NCBI RefSeq assembly: GCF_902859765.1
Contig: NZ_CADIJV010000002.1
Location: 303,558 to 367,557, forward strand
Direction: 5' to 3'
DNA length: 64,000 nt
Origin: Achromobacter pulmonis
Lineage (GTDB): Bacteria; Pseudomonadota; Gammaproteobacteria; Burkholderiales; Burkholderiaceae_B
Each line of letters starts with the position of its first letter. The stretch's first letter is position 1. Shown here in pieces: positions 42,673 through 51,224 of the stretch. A program made the position numbers and the translations under genes. Below the pieces are notes generated by a model. The model saw only the letters and a program-made list of their open reading frames with translations, had not been told where the DNA came from and searched no databases.

Positions 42673-42754
42673 AAGAGATTGCTTCCTGTCGCATGGCAAA
42701 GGTCACACCGGACCCGCGAAGGGGCCCGGCATCGGTAGGACCGTATGCTAGTCA

Positions 42755-42797
42755 GGTTGCAACCGGCTTTGTATTAAGGTTAACCCTATGGTTAACC
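42755..42797. promoter_or_regulatory. Putative PutA operator and GGTTAACC pair upstream of putA
   Basis: GGTTGCAACC (42755-42764) contains GTTGCA on both strands, the PutA-binding hexamer. GGTTAACC occurs twice (42778-42785 and 42790-42797) 4 bp apart, forming a further symmetric element. All lie 80-125 bp upstream of the putA start codon. Confidence 0.6.
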
Positions 42798-42842
42798 GCC
42801 TGAGATCACGGCAGCTTTCCCCGCGTCTGCCGCTCCCTGGAA

Positions 42843-43520
42843 TCAGGCGCCGGCGGCCTCGGCCAAGGGCGAGCAGCCCAGCATCCGCACCGCGCCGCCG
42901 CTATCCGGCGTCTGGCCGCGGATGGCCGATGCCATCGCCCCCGCCAGGGCCGCCACCGCGCGCTGCTGCGCCGCGACCAGCGGTGGCACACCGGTCTCGC
43001 TCACGGCTTCGGTGACGACACTGCGGCACAGCAACCCGCTGCCCTGGAGATTGACCGGCCGCACCCGCCAGGTGACATCCAGTTGCGCCATGCGGCCCGA
43101 CACCAGGTCAAACCGTTGCACATCCGTCTGCACCCGCCACACAGGCGCGTCCGCGCCGGGCTTGACGACCTGCACGTCCAGCGCCCCAAGATCATGCTTG
43201 AGCGCGTCGGACAGGGCGCCACGGATCTCGTCGCCCAGCGGCGAACTCCAGCGTTCGGAATACAGCGCCGCCACACTGCCATCGCCGGTTCGCACCATCA
43301 ATTGCGGCTGGTCGGCCTGCGCGGCGACATTGACGCCCTGCACTTCCAGCAGGAATGGCGCGGACGCGCGCGGCACGGCCGGCGCCTGGGCCGCGGGCCC
43401 CTGCAGCGTGTAGTACCGCACCGGCGGCGACGATGCGCAGGCGGCCAGCAGCAAGGGCAAGGCCAGCGCCGCCAAGCCACGGCGGCAGGCGGCAAAAGGA
43501 GAGGAAGGGAGTCGATTCAT
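42843..43520 (-). CDS. pqiC: PqiC-like outer-membrane lipoprotein
   Basis: A 225-residue lipoprotein: the signal ALALPLLLAACASSP has lipobox LAAC. The mature domain includes PPVRYYTLQGP, the hallmark of the ABC-transport auxiliary lipoprotein family, then LYSERWSSPLGDEIRGALSD and WRVQTDVQRFDLVSG. It ends the pqiABC operon, 4 bp after pqiB. By family it anchors the PqiB needle at the outer membrane for lipid transport. Confidence 0.88.
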   Translation of the reverse strand: MNRLPSSPFAACRRGLAALALPLLLAACASSPPVRYYTLQGPAAQAPAVPRASAPFLLEVQGVNVAAQADQPQLMVRTGDGSVAALYSERWSSPLGDEIRGALSDALKHDLGALDVQVVKPGADAPVWRVQTDVQRFDLVSGRMAQLDVTWRVRPVNLQGSGLLCRSVVTEAVSETGVPPLVAAQQRAVAALAGAMASAIRGQTPDSGGAVRMLGCSPLAEAAGA

Positions 43521-43524
43521 GGGT

Positions 43525-45189
43525 TCAGTTCCTGACCGGGCCGGCGCCGGGGATCGGGTCATCGCCGCGCCCGCGCAGCAGCGACTCGGGGTTCGCCTGC
43601 AGGAAGTCGGCCAGCGCGCGCAACGAACGGGCGGCACGGCTCAATTCCTGCATGGCCTTCTCGGTGTTGACGGGCAATGACGCATCCGACGCCAGCAGCG
43701 CATTCAAGTTGGCCAGGGAGTCGCGCGCCTGCTTGAGCACGCCTTGGGCCTGTGGCGCCACCTGCTTGTCCAGGCGAGTCATCAACTTGGAGGTGCTCGA
43801 GAGCGTCGCGCGCAAATCCTCGCCGATTTTGTCGAACGGAATCTTGTCGATCTTGGCCACGATATTGCTGACCTGCTGCTGCAACTGGTCAAGTTGCCCG
43901 GGCACGGTCGGAATGATGGCCGGATTGGACATCTTGAATTCCGCCGGCTTGGCATTGGGGAAATCGTCCAGCACCACATACAACTGGCCGGTCAGCAGGT
44001 TGGCGGTGCGCAACTGGGCGCGCAGGCCATGCTTGATCATGATGCCCAGCAGGCGCCCGCCAGCCTCGTCGCCATCCTTGATGGCATGCTCGCGCATTTC
44101 GTCGTAGACCCGGCCCAGGCGTTCGGGATACAGCGTGGCGTCCACCAACGCGAAGAAACGCTTGCTGACGGGATCGAAATCCATGGTGATCTGCGTGACG
44201 TTGCCAAGCGTGATGCCGGAGAAATCGATGGCGGCGCCCACCGCCAGCCCCCGGATCGACTGGTCGAAACGCATGCGGATCGGGAACGCTTCGCCGTCGG
44301 GGTTGGCCTTGGCCGCCGTCTCGGTCGGATACAGCTCGAAGTGCGTGTCGGCCGGCGCCGGCGTGTTGGCATCGCGCGCGCTGTAAACCGGTTCGAACGC
44401 CACGCCCCCCACCGCCATCGAGACCAGCGACTGGGTGCGCACTTTCAGGCCTTCGGCGTTGACGCTGAAATCCACGCCGCTGGCGTTCCAGAAACGGGTG
44501 CCGTGGGTGACGAACTTGTCGTTGGGCGCATCCACGAAAACCTCGACGTTGACCGCGTTGCCGGTCTTGTCGAGCGCATAACCGATCACCCGGCCCACAT
44601 TGATGCGGCGAAAATACACCGGCGACCCGATATCCAGCGACCCCAGGTCCGAGGCCTTGAGCATGAAACGCTTGCCGGCGCGGTCATGCGTGACGGCCGG
44701 CGGCGTCTCCAGGCCGACGAAATGGAGCTTGGTGGCCTTCTTGGCGTGATCCTTGCCCTCGACCGCGTCCACGCCGATATAGGCCCCCGACAACAGGGTG
44801 CCCAGCCCCGAGACGCCGCTGACGTCCAGGCGCGGACGCACCACCCAGAAATTGGTGCCCTCGCGCGCCAGGTCGGCCACGTCCTTGGAGAGTTCGGCCT
44901 GCACCACCACCTTGCTGCGGTCGGCGTTGAAACCGATCGACTTGACCGTGCCGACGTTCACGTCTTTGTAGCGCAGCTGGGTCTTGCCGACCTCCAGCCC
45001 TTCGGCGGTATTGAATTCGATCGACAGGTCGGGGCCGGCCTGCATCCAGGTCCGCACCACCAGCGACAGGCCCATCAGCGCCGCGACGACGGGCACCAGC
45101 CAGATCCATGAAATCCGGCTCTTGCGCTTGCGCGAGATCGTCGGTGACGCGAACTTCTCTTCACCAGATCCAGGGGCTTGGTCGGACAT
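43525..45189 (-). CDS. pqiB: PqiB, MCE-domain periplasmic lipid-transport protein
   Basis: A 554-residue protein with one N-terminal membrane helix (ISWIWLVPVVAALMGLSLVV) and three MCE domains, visible from QLRYKDVNVGTVKSIGF (about residue 68), SPVYFRRINVGRVIGYAL (about 185) and AIDFSGITLGNVTQITMDF (about 325). A C-terminal coiled coil follows (LDQLQQQVSNIVAKIDKI). This length and triplet domain layout is that of PqiB, which stacks into a tube spanning the periplasm. The start at 45189 (MSDQAPGSGEE) matches the family. Confidence 0.92.
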   Translation of the reverse strand: MSDQAPGSGEEKFASPTISRKRKSRISWIWLVPVVAALMGLSLVVRTWMQAGPDLSIEFNTAEGLEVGKTQLRYKDVNVGTVKSIGFNADRSKVVVQAELSKDVADLAREGTNFWVVRPRLDVSGVSGLGTLLSGAYIGVDAVEGKDHAKKATKLHFVGLETPPAVTHDRAGKRFMLKASDLGSLDIGSPVYFRRINVGRVIGYALDKTGNAVNVEVFVDAPNDKFVTHGTRFWNASGVDFSVNAEGLKVRTQSLVSMAVGGVAFEPVYSARDANTPAPADTHFELYPTETAAKANPDGEAFPIRMRFDQSIRGLAVGAAIDFSGITLGNVTQITMDFDPVSKRFFALVDATLYPERLGRVYDEMREHAIKDGDEAGGRLLGIMIKHGLRAQLRTANLLTGQLYVVLDDFPNAKPAEFKMSNPAIIPTVPGQLDQLQQQVSNIVAKIDKIPFDKIGEDLRATLSSTSKLMTRLDKQVAPQAQGVLKQARDSLANLNALLASDASLPVNTEKAMQELSRAARSLRALADFLQANPESLLRGRGDDPIPGAGPVRN

Positions 45190-45255
45190 CGGTTTTTCCT
45201 CTTCTTCTTGAAACGGCACGCGACAGGTCGCCCGCGCCCCGCAATCGTGCCGGCG

Positions 45256-46581
45256 TCAACCCGCCCGCGCGCCAGCGGCGGACGCGCTTGGCCGGCCATC
45301 GGCCGCGGCCAAGGTGGCATCGTCCAGCTCGCTGGTATTTTCCAGATCCCAGCTGCGACGCAGGTCGAAGCTCATGGCCGCCAGCATGGTCAGGATGACG
45401 ACCACGCCGAACGCCGCGGCGCCGGCTCCGGCGCTGATTTCCATCAGCCCCTGGAAATCGGCCAGTGCCGCCAGCAGGATCACCACGAACACGTCCAGCA
45501 TCGACCATTGGCCGATGAACTCGACCATCTGGTACAGCCGGGTGCGCGGGCGCAGGTTGGTGGTACTGCGCCACTGCTCGGTCAACAATAACAGGATCAG
45601 CGCCAGCAACTTGGTCAGCGGCACCGCCACGCTGGCAATGAAAACGATCAGCGCGATGTCCCAGGACCCCATGTCCCACAATTCCACCACGCCGCCCAGG
45701 ATGGTGTGGGCGCTGTCGCCCAGCACCGAACTGACCTTCATCACCGGCAGCACATTGGCGGGAATATAGAACACCACGGCCGCCAGCAACAGCGCCCAGG
45801 TACGGCTGAGGTGATCCGGCTTGCGGTAATGCACCACCGCGTGGCAGCGCACGCAATGGTGTTCTTCCTCGGGGTCGCCGCCACGCGGCACCGCCTGCAC
45901 CTGGCCGCAGACATGGCAACCGGTCAGCACCTGATCGGGACCGGCCTCGGGCACATGCACCGGCACCACGCCCTCGCTTTCGGCATAGCGCCACAGCACG
46001 TGCGGCGTCAGGCGGCCCAGCATGGTCAGGAAGATAGTCAGCACGCCGAAGGCGAACAAGCCGACGCCCGGCGATACCGCCGCCATGCCGGCCAGCTTGA
46101 CCACCGCCACCAGCACGCCCAGCAGGAACACCGGCACCATGCACCAGGGACGCAGCAAGCCCAGCAGGCGCATCGCGCCGCGAAAGCCCGCCGGCTCGGC
46201 CCCACGCGACAAGGGCCCCAACACCCACAGCAGCACCCCCAGCTGGAACAACGGCAGCACGAAGCCCGCCAGGCCGGTCATGATCGCCACGGTGTAATGC
46301 CCCTGGCGCCAGGTGATGCCGACCGCGTCCAGCAGCGAGGCCTGCTGCACCATGCCCTGCACCGACATCGAGGCGACCGGATAGGCGTTGGCCACGCCGA
46401 AGACGATCAGCGCGGCGATGGCGAGCGCCAGCCAATTGGACAAAGTAAGCCCGCTGTAGCGCCACAGGATGGCGCCGCAGCGGGCGCAATTGGCGGTCTC
46501 GCCAGGTTCGAGCCGATGTCGGCGATAGATGCTCGCGCAGTGTTCGCACTCGATCAGCGGCTGGCTCTCCGCGCTACTCAC
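45256..46581 (-). CDS. pqiA: PqiA, paraquat-inducible inner-membrane protein
   Basis: A 441-residue protein with two tandem PqiA modules. Each begins with a zinc ribbon (CEHC...CARC near residues 11-32; CHVCG...CVRCHA near 225-248), followed by four hydrophobic segments with the conserved NAYPVASM and NVLPVMKV. The start is GTG at 46581; the first cysteine pair needs this N-terminus. It is the first gene of pqiABC, 66 bp before pqiB, and only 10 bp downstream of clpA, so partial cotranscription with clpA is possible. Confidence 0.9.
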   Translation of the reverse strand: MSSAESQPLIECEHCASIYRRHRLEPGETANCARCGAILWRYSGLTLSNWLALAIAALIVFGVANAYPVASMSVQGMVQQASLLDAVGITWRQGHYTVAIMTGLAGFVLPLFQLGVLLWVLGPLSRGAEPAGFRGAMRLLGLLRPWCMVPVFLLGVLVAVVKLAGMAAVSPGVGLFAFGVLTIFLTMLGRLTPHVLWRYAESEGVVPVHVPEAGPDQVLTGCHVCGQVQAVPRGGDPEEEHHCVRCHAVVHYRKPDHLSRTWALLLAAVVFYIPANVLPVMKVSSVLGDSAHTILGGVVELWDMGSWDIALIVFIASVAVPLTKLLALILLLLTEQWRSTTNLRPRTRLYQMVEFIGQWSMLDVFVVILLAALADFQGLMEISAGAGAAAFGVVVILTMLAAMSFDLRRSWDLENTSELDDATLAAADGRPSASAAGARAG

Positions 46582-46591
46582 AGGCAGGGCC

Positions 46592-48901
46592 TTATTCGAC
46601 GAGTTCGACTTCCTGCTTGTCCGGCTTCGCCGACGGCGGCTTGCCGTGTTCGTCGAAATCCAGCGTGACCTTGCCGGCCTCGTCCAGGTCCACCGTGACG
46701 GTGCCGCCATCGACCAGCTTGCCGAACAGCAGCTCGTCGGCCAGCGCGCGCCGGATGGTGTCCTGGATCAGGCGCTGCATCGGCCGCGCCCCCATGAGCG
46801 GATCGAAGCCTTCCTTGGCCAGGTGCTCGCGCAGGGCCGTGGTGAAGACGGCCTCGACGCGGCGCTCGTGCAGTTGGTCTTCGAGCTGCATCAGGAACTT
46901 GTCGACCACGCGCAGGATGATCTCGCGGTCCAGCGGCGCGAACGGGATGATGGCATCCAGCCGGTTGCGGAACTCGGGCGTGAACATGCGGCGGATTTCG
47001 GCCATTTCATCGCCCACCACGCGCGAATTGGCGAAGCCGATGGACGGCCGGTTCAGGGTCTCGGCGCCGGCGTTGGTCGTCATGATGAGGATGACGTTGC
47101 GGAAGTCCGCCTTGCGGCCGTTGTTGTCCGTCAGCGTGCCGTGGTCCATGACCTGCAGCAGGATGTTGAAGACGTCCGGATGGGCCTTTTCGATTTCATC
47201 GAGCAGCAACACGCAGTGCGGCTGCTTGGTGATGGCCTCGGTCAACAGGCCGCCCTGGTCGAACCCGACGTATCCGGGCGGCGCGCCGATCAGGCGCGAG
47301 ACCGCGTGGCGTTCCATGTACTCGGACATGTCGAAGCGCAGCAGTTCGACGCCCAGCGTGAACGCCAGCTGGCGCGCGACTTCGGTCTTGCCGACGCCGG
47401 TGGGGCCGGAGAACAGGAAAGCGCCGATCGGCTTTTCCGGCTTGCCCAGGCCCGAACGCGCCATCTTGATGGCGGCGGACAGCGCCTCGATGGCGTTGTC
47501 CTGGCCGAACACCACGGTCTTGAGATCGCGGTCGAGCGTGGCGAGCTTGCTGCGGTCGTCGTTGGAGACCGACTGCGGCGGAATGCGCGCGATCTTGGAA
47601 ACGATGTTCTCGATGTCGATCTTGCCGATCACCTTCTTCTGGCGCGAACGCGGCAGCAGGCGCTGCGCGGCGCCGGCCTCGTCGATCACGTCGATGGCCT
47701 TGTCCGGCAGGTGGCGGTCGTTGATGAAACGCGCCGACAGTTCGGCGGCGGCCGACAGCGCGGCGGCCGAGTAGCGCACGTTGTGATGCTCTTCGAAGCG
47801 GCTCTTCAGGCCGCGCAGGATCTGCACGGTCTGCTCGACGCTCGGTTCGGGCACGTCGATTTTCTGGAAACGGCGCGACAGCGCGTGGTCTTTTTCGAAG
47901 ACGCCGCGATATTCGGTGTACGTGGTCGCGCCGATGCACTTGAGCTGGCCCGAGGACAGGGCCGGCTTGAGCAGGTTGGAGGCATCCAGCGTGCCGCCGG
48001 AGGCGGAGCCGGCGCCGATCAGCGTGTGGATTTCGTCGATGAACAGGATCGCGTCGGGATTGCCGCGGATCTGCTTGAGCACGCCCTTCAGGCGCTGCTC
48101 GAAATCACCGCGGTACTTGGTGCCGGCCAGCAGCGCGCCCATGTCCAGCGCGAACACTTGCGCGGCCTGCAGGATCTCGGGCACTTCGCCGCGCGTGATG
48201 CGCCAAGCCAGGCCCTCGGCGATGGCGGTCTTGCCCACGCCTGCCTCGCCCACCAACAGCGGGTTGTTCTTGCGCCGACGGCACAGCACCTGGATCACGC
48301 GCTCGACTTCGTGCTCGCGCCCGATCAGCGGATCGATGCGGCCGGCCAACGCCGCGGCGTTCAGGTCGGTTGCATACTGGTCCAGCGGCGACTGGCGCGA
48401 TTCGCCCTGCTCTTCACCATTGGTCTGCTGCTCTTTCTGCACGGCGGCGGACTCCACCTGTGGCTGTTTGGTAATGCCATGCGACAGGAAATTCACCACG
48501 TCCAGCCGCGTCACGCCCTGCTGTTGCAGGTAGTACACGGCGTGCGAATCCTTTTCGCCGAAAATGGCCACGAGCACGTTCGCGCCGGTGACCGGCTTCT
48601 TGCCGGTGCCGCCCGCGGACACGTGCATGATCGCGCGCTGGATGACGCGCTGGAAACCCAGCGTGGGCTGGGTATCGACTTCCGCGCCGCTGGGGATCAC
48701 CGGCGTGTTTTCCGAAACGAACTGACGCAGGTTGCGGCGCAGGTCATCCAGGTTGGCGGCGCAGGCGCGCAACACTTCAACCGCGGAAGCGTTATCGAGC
48801 AGCGCGAGCAACAGGTGCTCGACGGTAATAAATTCGTGCCGGGCCGAACGGGCCTCGACGAAAGCCATATGCAGGCTGACTTCAAGCTCTTGGGAAATCA
48901 C
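46592..48901 (-). CDS. clpA: ATP-dependent Clp protease ATPase subunit ClpA
   Basis: A 769-residue AAA+ unfoldase, the partner of ClpP. N-terminal Clp repeats start [20 protein letters not shown]. The first AAA domain has [15 protein letters not shown] and [14 protein letters not shown]; the second has [15 protein letters not shown] and [13 protein letters not shown]. The start is GTG at 48901, preceded by GGAGGAA; the residues upstream are not conserved. The adaptor gene clpS is 7.6 kb upstream, separated by pbpC and a macroglobulin gene rather than adjacent. Confidence 0.95.
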   Translation of the reverse strand: MISQELEVSLHMAFVEARSARHEFITVEHLLLALLDNASAVEVLRACAANLDDLRRNLRQFVSENTPVIPSGAEVDTQPTLGFQRVIQRAIMHVSAGGTGKKPVTGANVLVAIFGEKDSHAVYYLQQQGVTRLDVVNFLSHGITKQPQVESAAVQKEQQTNGEEQGESRQSPLDQYATDLNAAALAGRIDPLIGREHEVERVIQVLCRRRKNNPLLVGEAGVGKTAIAEGLAWRITRGEVPEILQAAQVFALDMGALLAGTKYRGDFEQRLKGVLKQIRGNPDAILFIDEIHTLIGAGSASGGTLDASNLLKPALSSGQLKCIGATTYTEYRGVFEKDHALSRRFQKIDVPEPSVEQTVQILRGLKSRFEEHHNVRYSAAALSAAAELSARFINDRHLPDKAIDVIDEAGAAQRLLPRSRQKKVIGKIDIENIVSKIARIPPQSVSNDDRSKLATLDRDLKTVVFGQDNAIEALSAAIKMARSGLGKPEKPIGAFLFSGPTGVGKTEVARQLAFTLGVELLRFDMSEYMERHAVSRLIGAPPGYVGFDQGGLLTEAITKQPHCVLLLDEIEKAHPDVFNILLQVMDHGTLTDNNGRKADFRNVILIMTTNAGAETLNRPSIGFANSRVVGDEMAEIRRMFTPEFRNRLDAIIPFAPLDREIILRVVDKFLMQLEDQLHERRVEAVFTTALREHLAKEGFDPLMGARPMQRLIQDTIRRALADELLFGKLVDGGTVTVDLDEAGKVTLDFDEHGKPPSAKPDKQEVELVE

Positions 48902-48956
48902 GCTTCCTCCGTAACGCATCGAAGCGGGCAAATACACGATTCATATTCTATGCCGA

Positions 48957-51224
48957 TCAGGGCGTAACGCCAGCGATTTCAAAAACCACGCTGTCATGAC
49001 GGCCTTGCGCGTCCATGACGGTAAGCGTATACCGTCCGTCCCGCGTCAGCACCAGATTAAACGGACGACCCGACGCGGCATGACCCACCACGCGGCTGTC
49101 GAGCATCCACCAAACTTCTCCTTCGGCGCCCTGCACATCCACATCCACCGCCACCTGGTCGCTGCCAGGCACGGGCCGCAATACCGAACCGCTGGCCACC
49201 CCGCCCAGGCGCAGCGGCCCCTGGGTGGCATCGGCATAGCCGGCGAACGACGGCGGCACCGTGTCATTCAAGGCCCAGGCCGCGCGCTGTTCGGGACACT
49301 CTCCCGACGGCACGCTGCCCAGCCGGTAGCCCAGCGGCCAGCAGGTCACGACCGGCTGCACCGTGGCGGGCCGCACGCGCACGTGCTGGACGCCTTCGGG
49401 CAGGGCCGCGACGATATCCTGCAGTAGCGGCGCCGCCACATTCGCCCCAAAAAACCCGGGATTGGGGGTGCCGTCCGGCCGGCCCACCCACACGCCGATG
49501 GTCCAGCTGTCGGTCACGCCGACCGCCCAGGCGTCCCGGAATCCGAAACTCGTCCCGGTTTTCCAGGCCAGCCGCCGCGCCGGGCTGCCCGACTGGTAAA
49601 AGGGCCGGTCCGGGTGGCCGCCCCCCTCCAGGATGTCGCGGACAATCCAGGCCGCGCCTGCGCTCATCATACGGGACTCGACCCGGGGCTGCTCCGGCCG
49701 CAGGCGCGGACGCCCGGAGATGCCGCCACGGGCCAGGGCCCGATAAGCCCCCACCAGTTCTTCCAATGTGGTGCCGCCCCCGCCCAAAATCAAGCTCAGG
49801 TTCGGCTCGGCGCCCGCAGGCAGACGCAGCCAGACCCCGCCCGTCAGCATAACCGAGGCGAAGCGGTTCGGTCCGACCCGGTCCAGCAGGTCCACCGCCG
49901 GCACATTGAGCGAGCGCTGCAGCGCCTGCGCCACACTGACCGGCCCCGAGAAGGACGCCTGGAAGTTGCCCGGGGCGTAGCCACCGAACGACAGCGGCGC
50001 GTCGATCAGCAGGCTTTCCGAATGGATCAGGCCATCATCGAGGGCCTGCGCATACAGGAATGGCTTGAGGGTCGAGCCGGGCGAACGCACGCCGCGCACC
50101 ATATCCACATGGGCGTAACGGGTATCGTCGGAAAAATCCGCGGAACCGGCGTAGGCCTTGACCGCCAGCGTGTCGTTGTCCATCACCAGCACCGCCATCG
50201 AGACCTTGGGCGGCAGATTGTCGACACGATCCAGCAGCATGCGCTCGACCGCCGCCTGCATGTCGGCATCCAGGGTCGAGGTCAGGACCGGCGGCCGGTT
50301 GCCCGGACGGTGCGAGCCGGCCCGGGGCCGTCCGGCCTCCTGCAGCAGGCGTTGCGCGGCCAGCGGCGCCAGCCAGCGGGCGCGCAGTGGCGGTGCCACC
50401 ACCTGTTCGATCTTGGCATCGGCGACTTCGGCCGGCGTCCAGCGGCCCAGTTCGACCATGCGGTCCAACACCTTGTCGCGCGCCGCCTGCGCGGCCTGCG
50501 GATGGCGGTCCGGCCGCAGCCGCGACGGCGCCTGCGGCAAGGCGGTCAACATCGCCGCCTCGGCCGGGCTGAGGTCGCGCGCGGGCTTGCCCAGCCACAG
50601 GCGCGCGCCCATCTCCACCCCTTCGACAATGCCGCCCATCGGGGCATGCGTCAGGTACAGCGACAGGATCTCATCCTTGCTGTAGTGCATTTCCAGCTGC
50701 ACGGCGCGCCAGGCCTGGCGCAGCTTGGCCGCTATCGTGCGCGACGGCTTGCCGGCCAGTTGCGGATCGATCAGGCGCGCCACCTGCATGGTCAGGGTCG
50801 AGCCTCCCGAGACGATGCGGCGATTGGTGGCCCATTGCCAGCCCGCGCGCGCCAGCGACACCGGATTGACCCCGGGATGCCAGTAGAACCAGCGGTCCTC
50901 ATAGGTCAGCAAGGTGTCCAGATAGTGCGGCGACACCTGTTCCGGTTTGACCGGATAGCGCCAGATGCCATCGCGGCTGGGGTAATTGCGCAATGGCGTG
51001 CCGTCGGCGGCGACCACCACCGCCGCGCCGCCGGAATCGATGGGGGGCAAGGGATAGAGGCGGTCGAACACGAATAACAACGCGGCCAGCGCTACACACA
51101 CGCTGGCCGCGTAGAGTCCGCGCCGCCGCCAGCGGCGGGCGCGCGAGGCGCCCGCCGGCGGGGTGGCGGCGGGGTTCAAGGACGCTGCTTGGCGCTGCGA
51201 TCGCGGATTTCGACCGTGCTCCAT
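48957..51224 (-). CDS. pbpC: Penicillin-binding protein 1C
   Basis: A 755-residue bifunctional peptidoglycan synthase. A membrane anchor (about residues 37-55) precedes the glycosyltransferase domain (TYEDRWFYWHPGVNPVSLAR; GGSTLTMQVARLIDP) at about 75-235. The transpeptidase shows SPGSTLKPF (the SxxK motif), SLNVPAVDLL and KTGTSFGFRDAW. A C-terminal BiPBP_C domain ends in RYTLTVMDAQGRHDSVVFEI. The ATG at 51224 overlaps the macroglobulin stop by 49 nt. Coupling of pbpC with a bacterial alpha-2-macroglobulin gene is the common arrangement. Confidence 0.93.
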   Translation of the reverse strand: MEHGRNPRSQRQAASLNPAATPPAGASRARRWRRRGLYAASVCVALAALLFVFDRLYPLPPIDSGGAAVVVAADGTPLRNYPSRDGIWRYPVKPEQVSPHYLDTLLTYEDRWFYWHPGVNPVSLARAGWQWATNRRIVSGGSTLTMQVARLIDPQLAGKPSRTIAAKLRQAWRAVQLEMHYSKDEILSLYLTHAPMGGIVEGVEMGARLWLGKPARDLSPAEAAMLTALPQAPSRLRPDRHPQAAQAARDKVLDRMVELGRWTPAEVADAKIEQVVAPPLRARWLAPLAAQRLLQEAGRPRAGSHRPGNRPPVLTSTLDADMQAAVERMLLDRVDNLPPKVSMAVLVMDNDTLAVKAYAGSADFSDDTRYAHVDMVRGVRSPGSTLKPFLYAQALDDGLIHSESLLIDAPLSFGGYAPGNFQASFSGPVSVAQALQRSLNVPAVDLLDRVGPNRFASVMLTGGVWLRLPAGAEPNLSLILGGGGTTLEELVGAYRALARGGISGRPRLRPEQPRVESRMMSAGAAWIVRDILEGGGHPDRPFYQSGSPARRLAWKTGTSFGFRDAWAVGVTDSWTIGVWVGRPDGTPNPGFFGANVAAPLLQDIVAALPEGVQHVRVRPATVQPVVTCWPLGYRLGSVPSGECPEQRAAWALNDTVPPSFAGYADATQGPLRLGGVASGSVLRPVPGSDQVAVDVDVQGAEGEVWWMLDSRVVGHAASGRPFNLVLTRDGRYTLTVMDAQGRHDSVVFEIAGVTP

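Noticed and set aside
46529-48967. An 812-residue open frame on the plus strand
   Set aside because: Antisense shadow of clpA with no recognisable domain.
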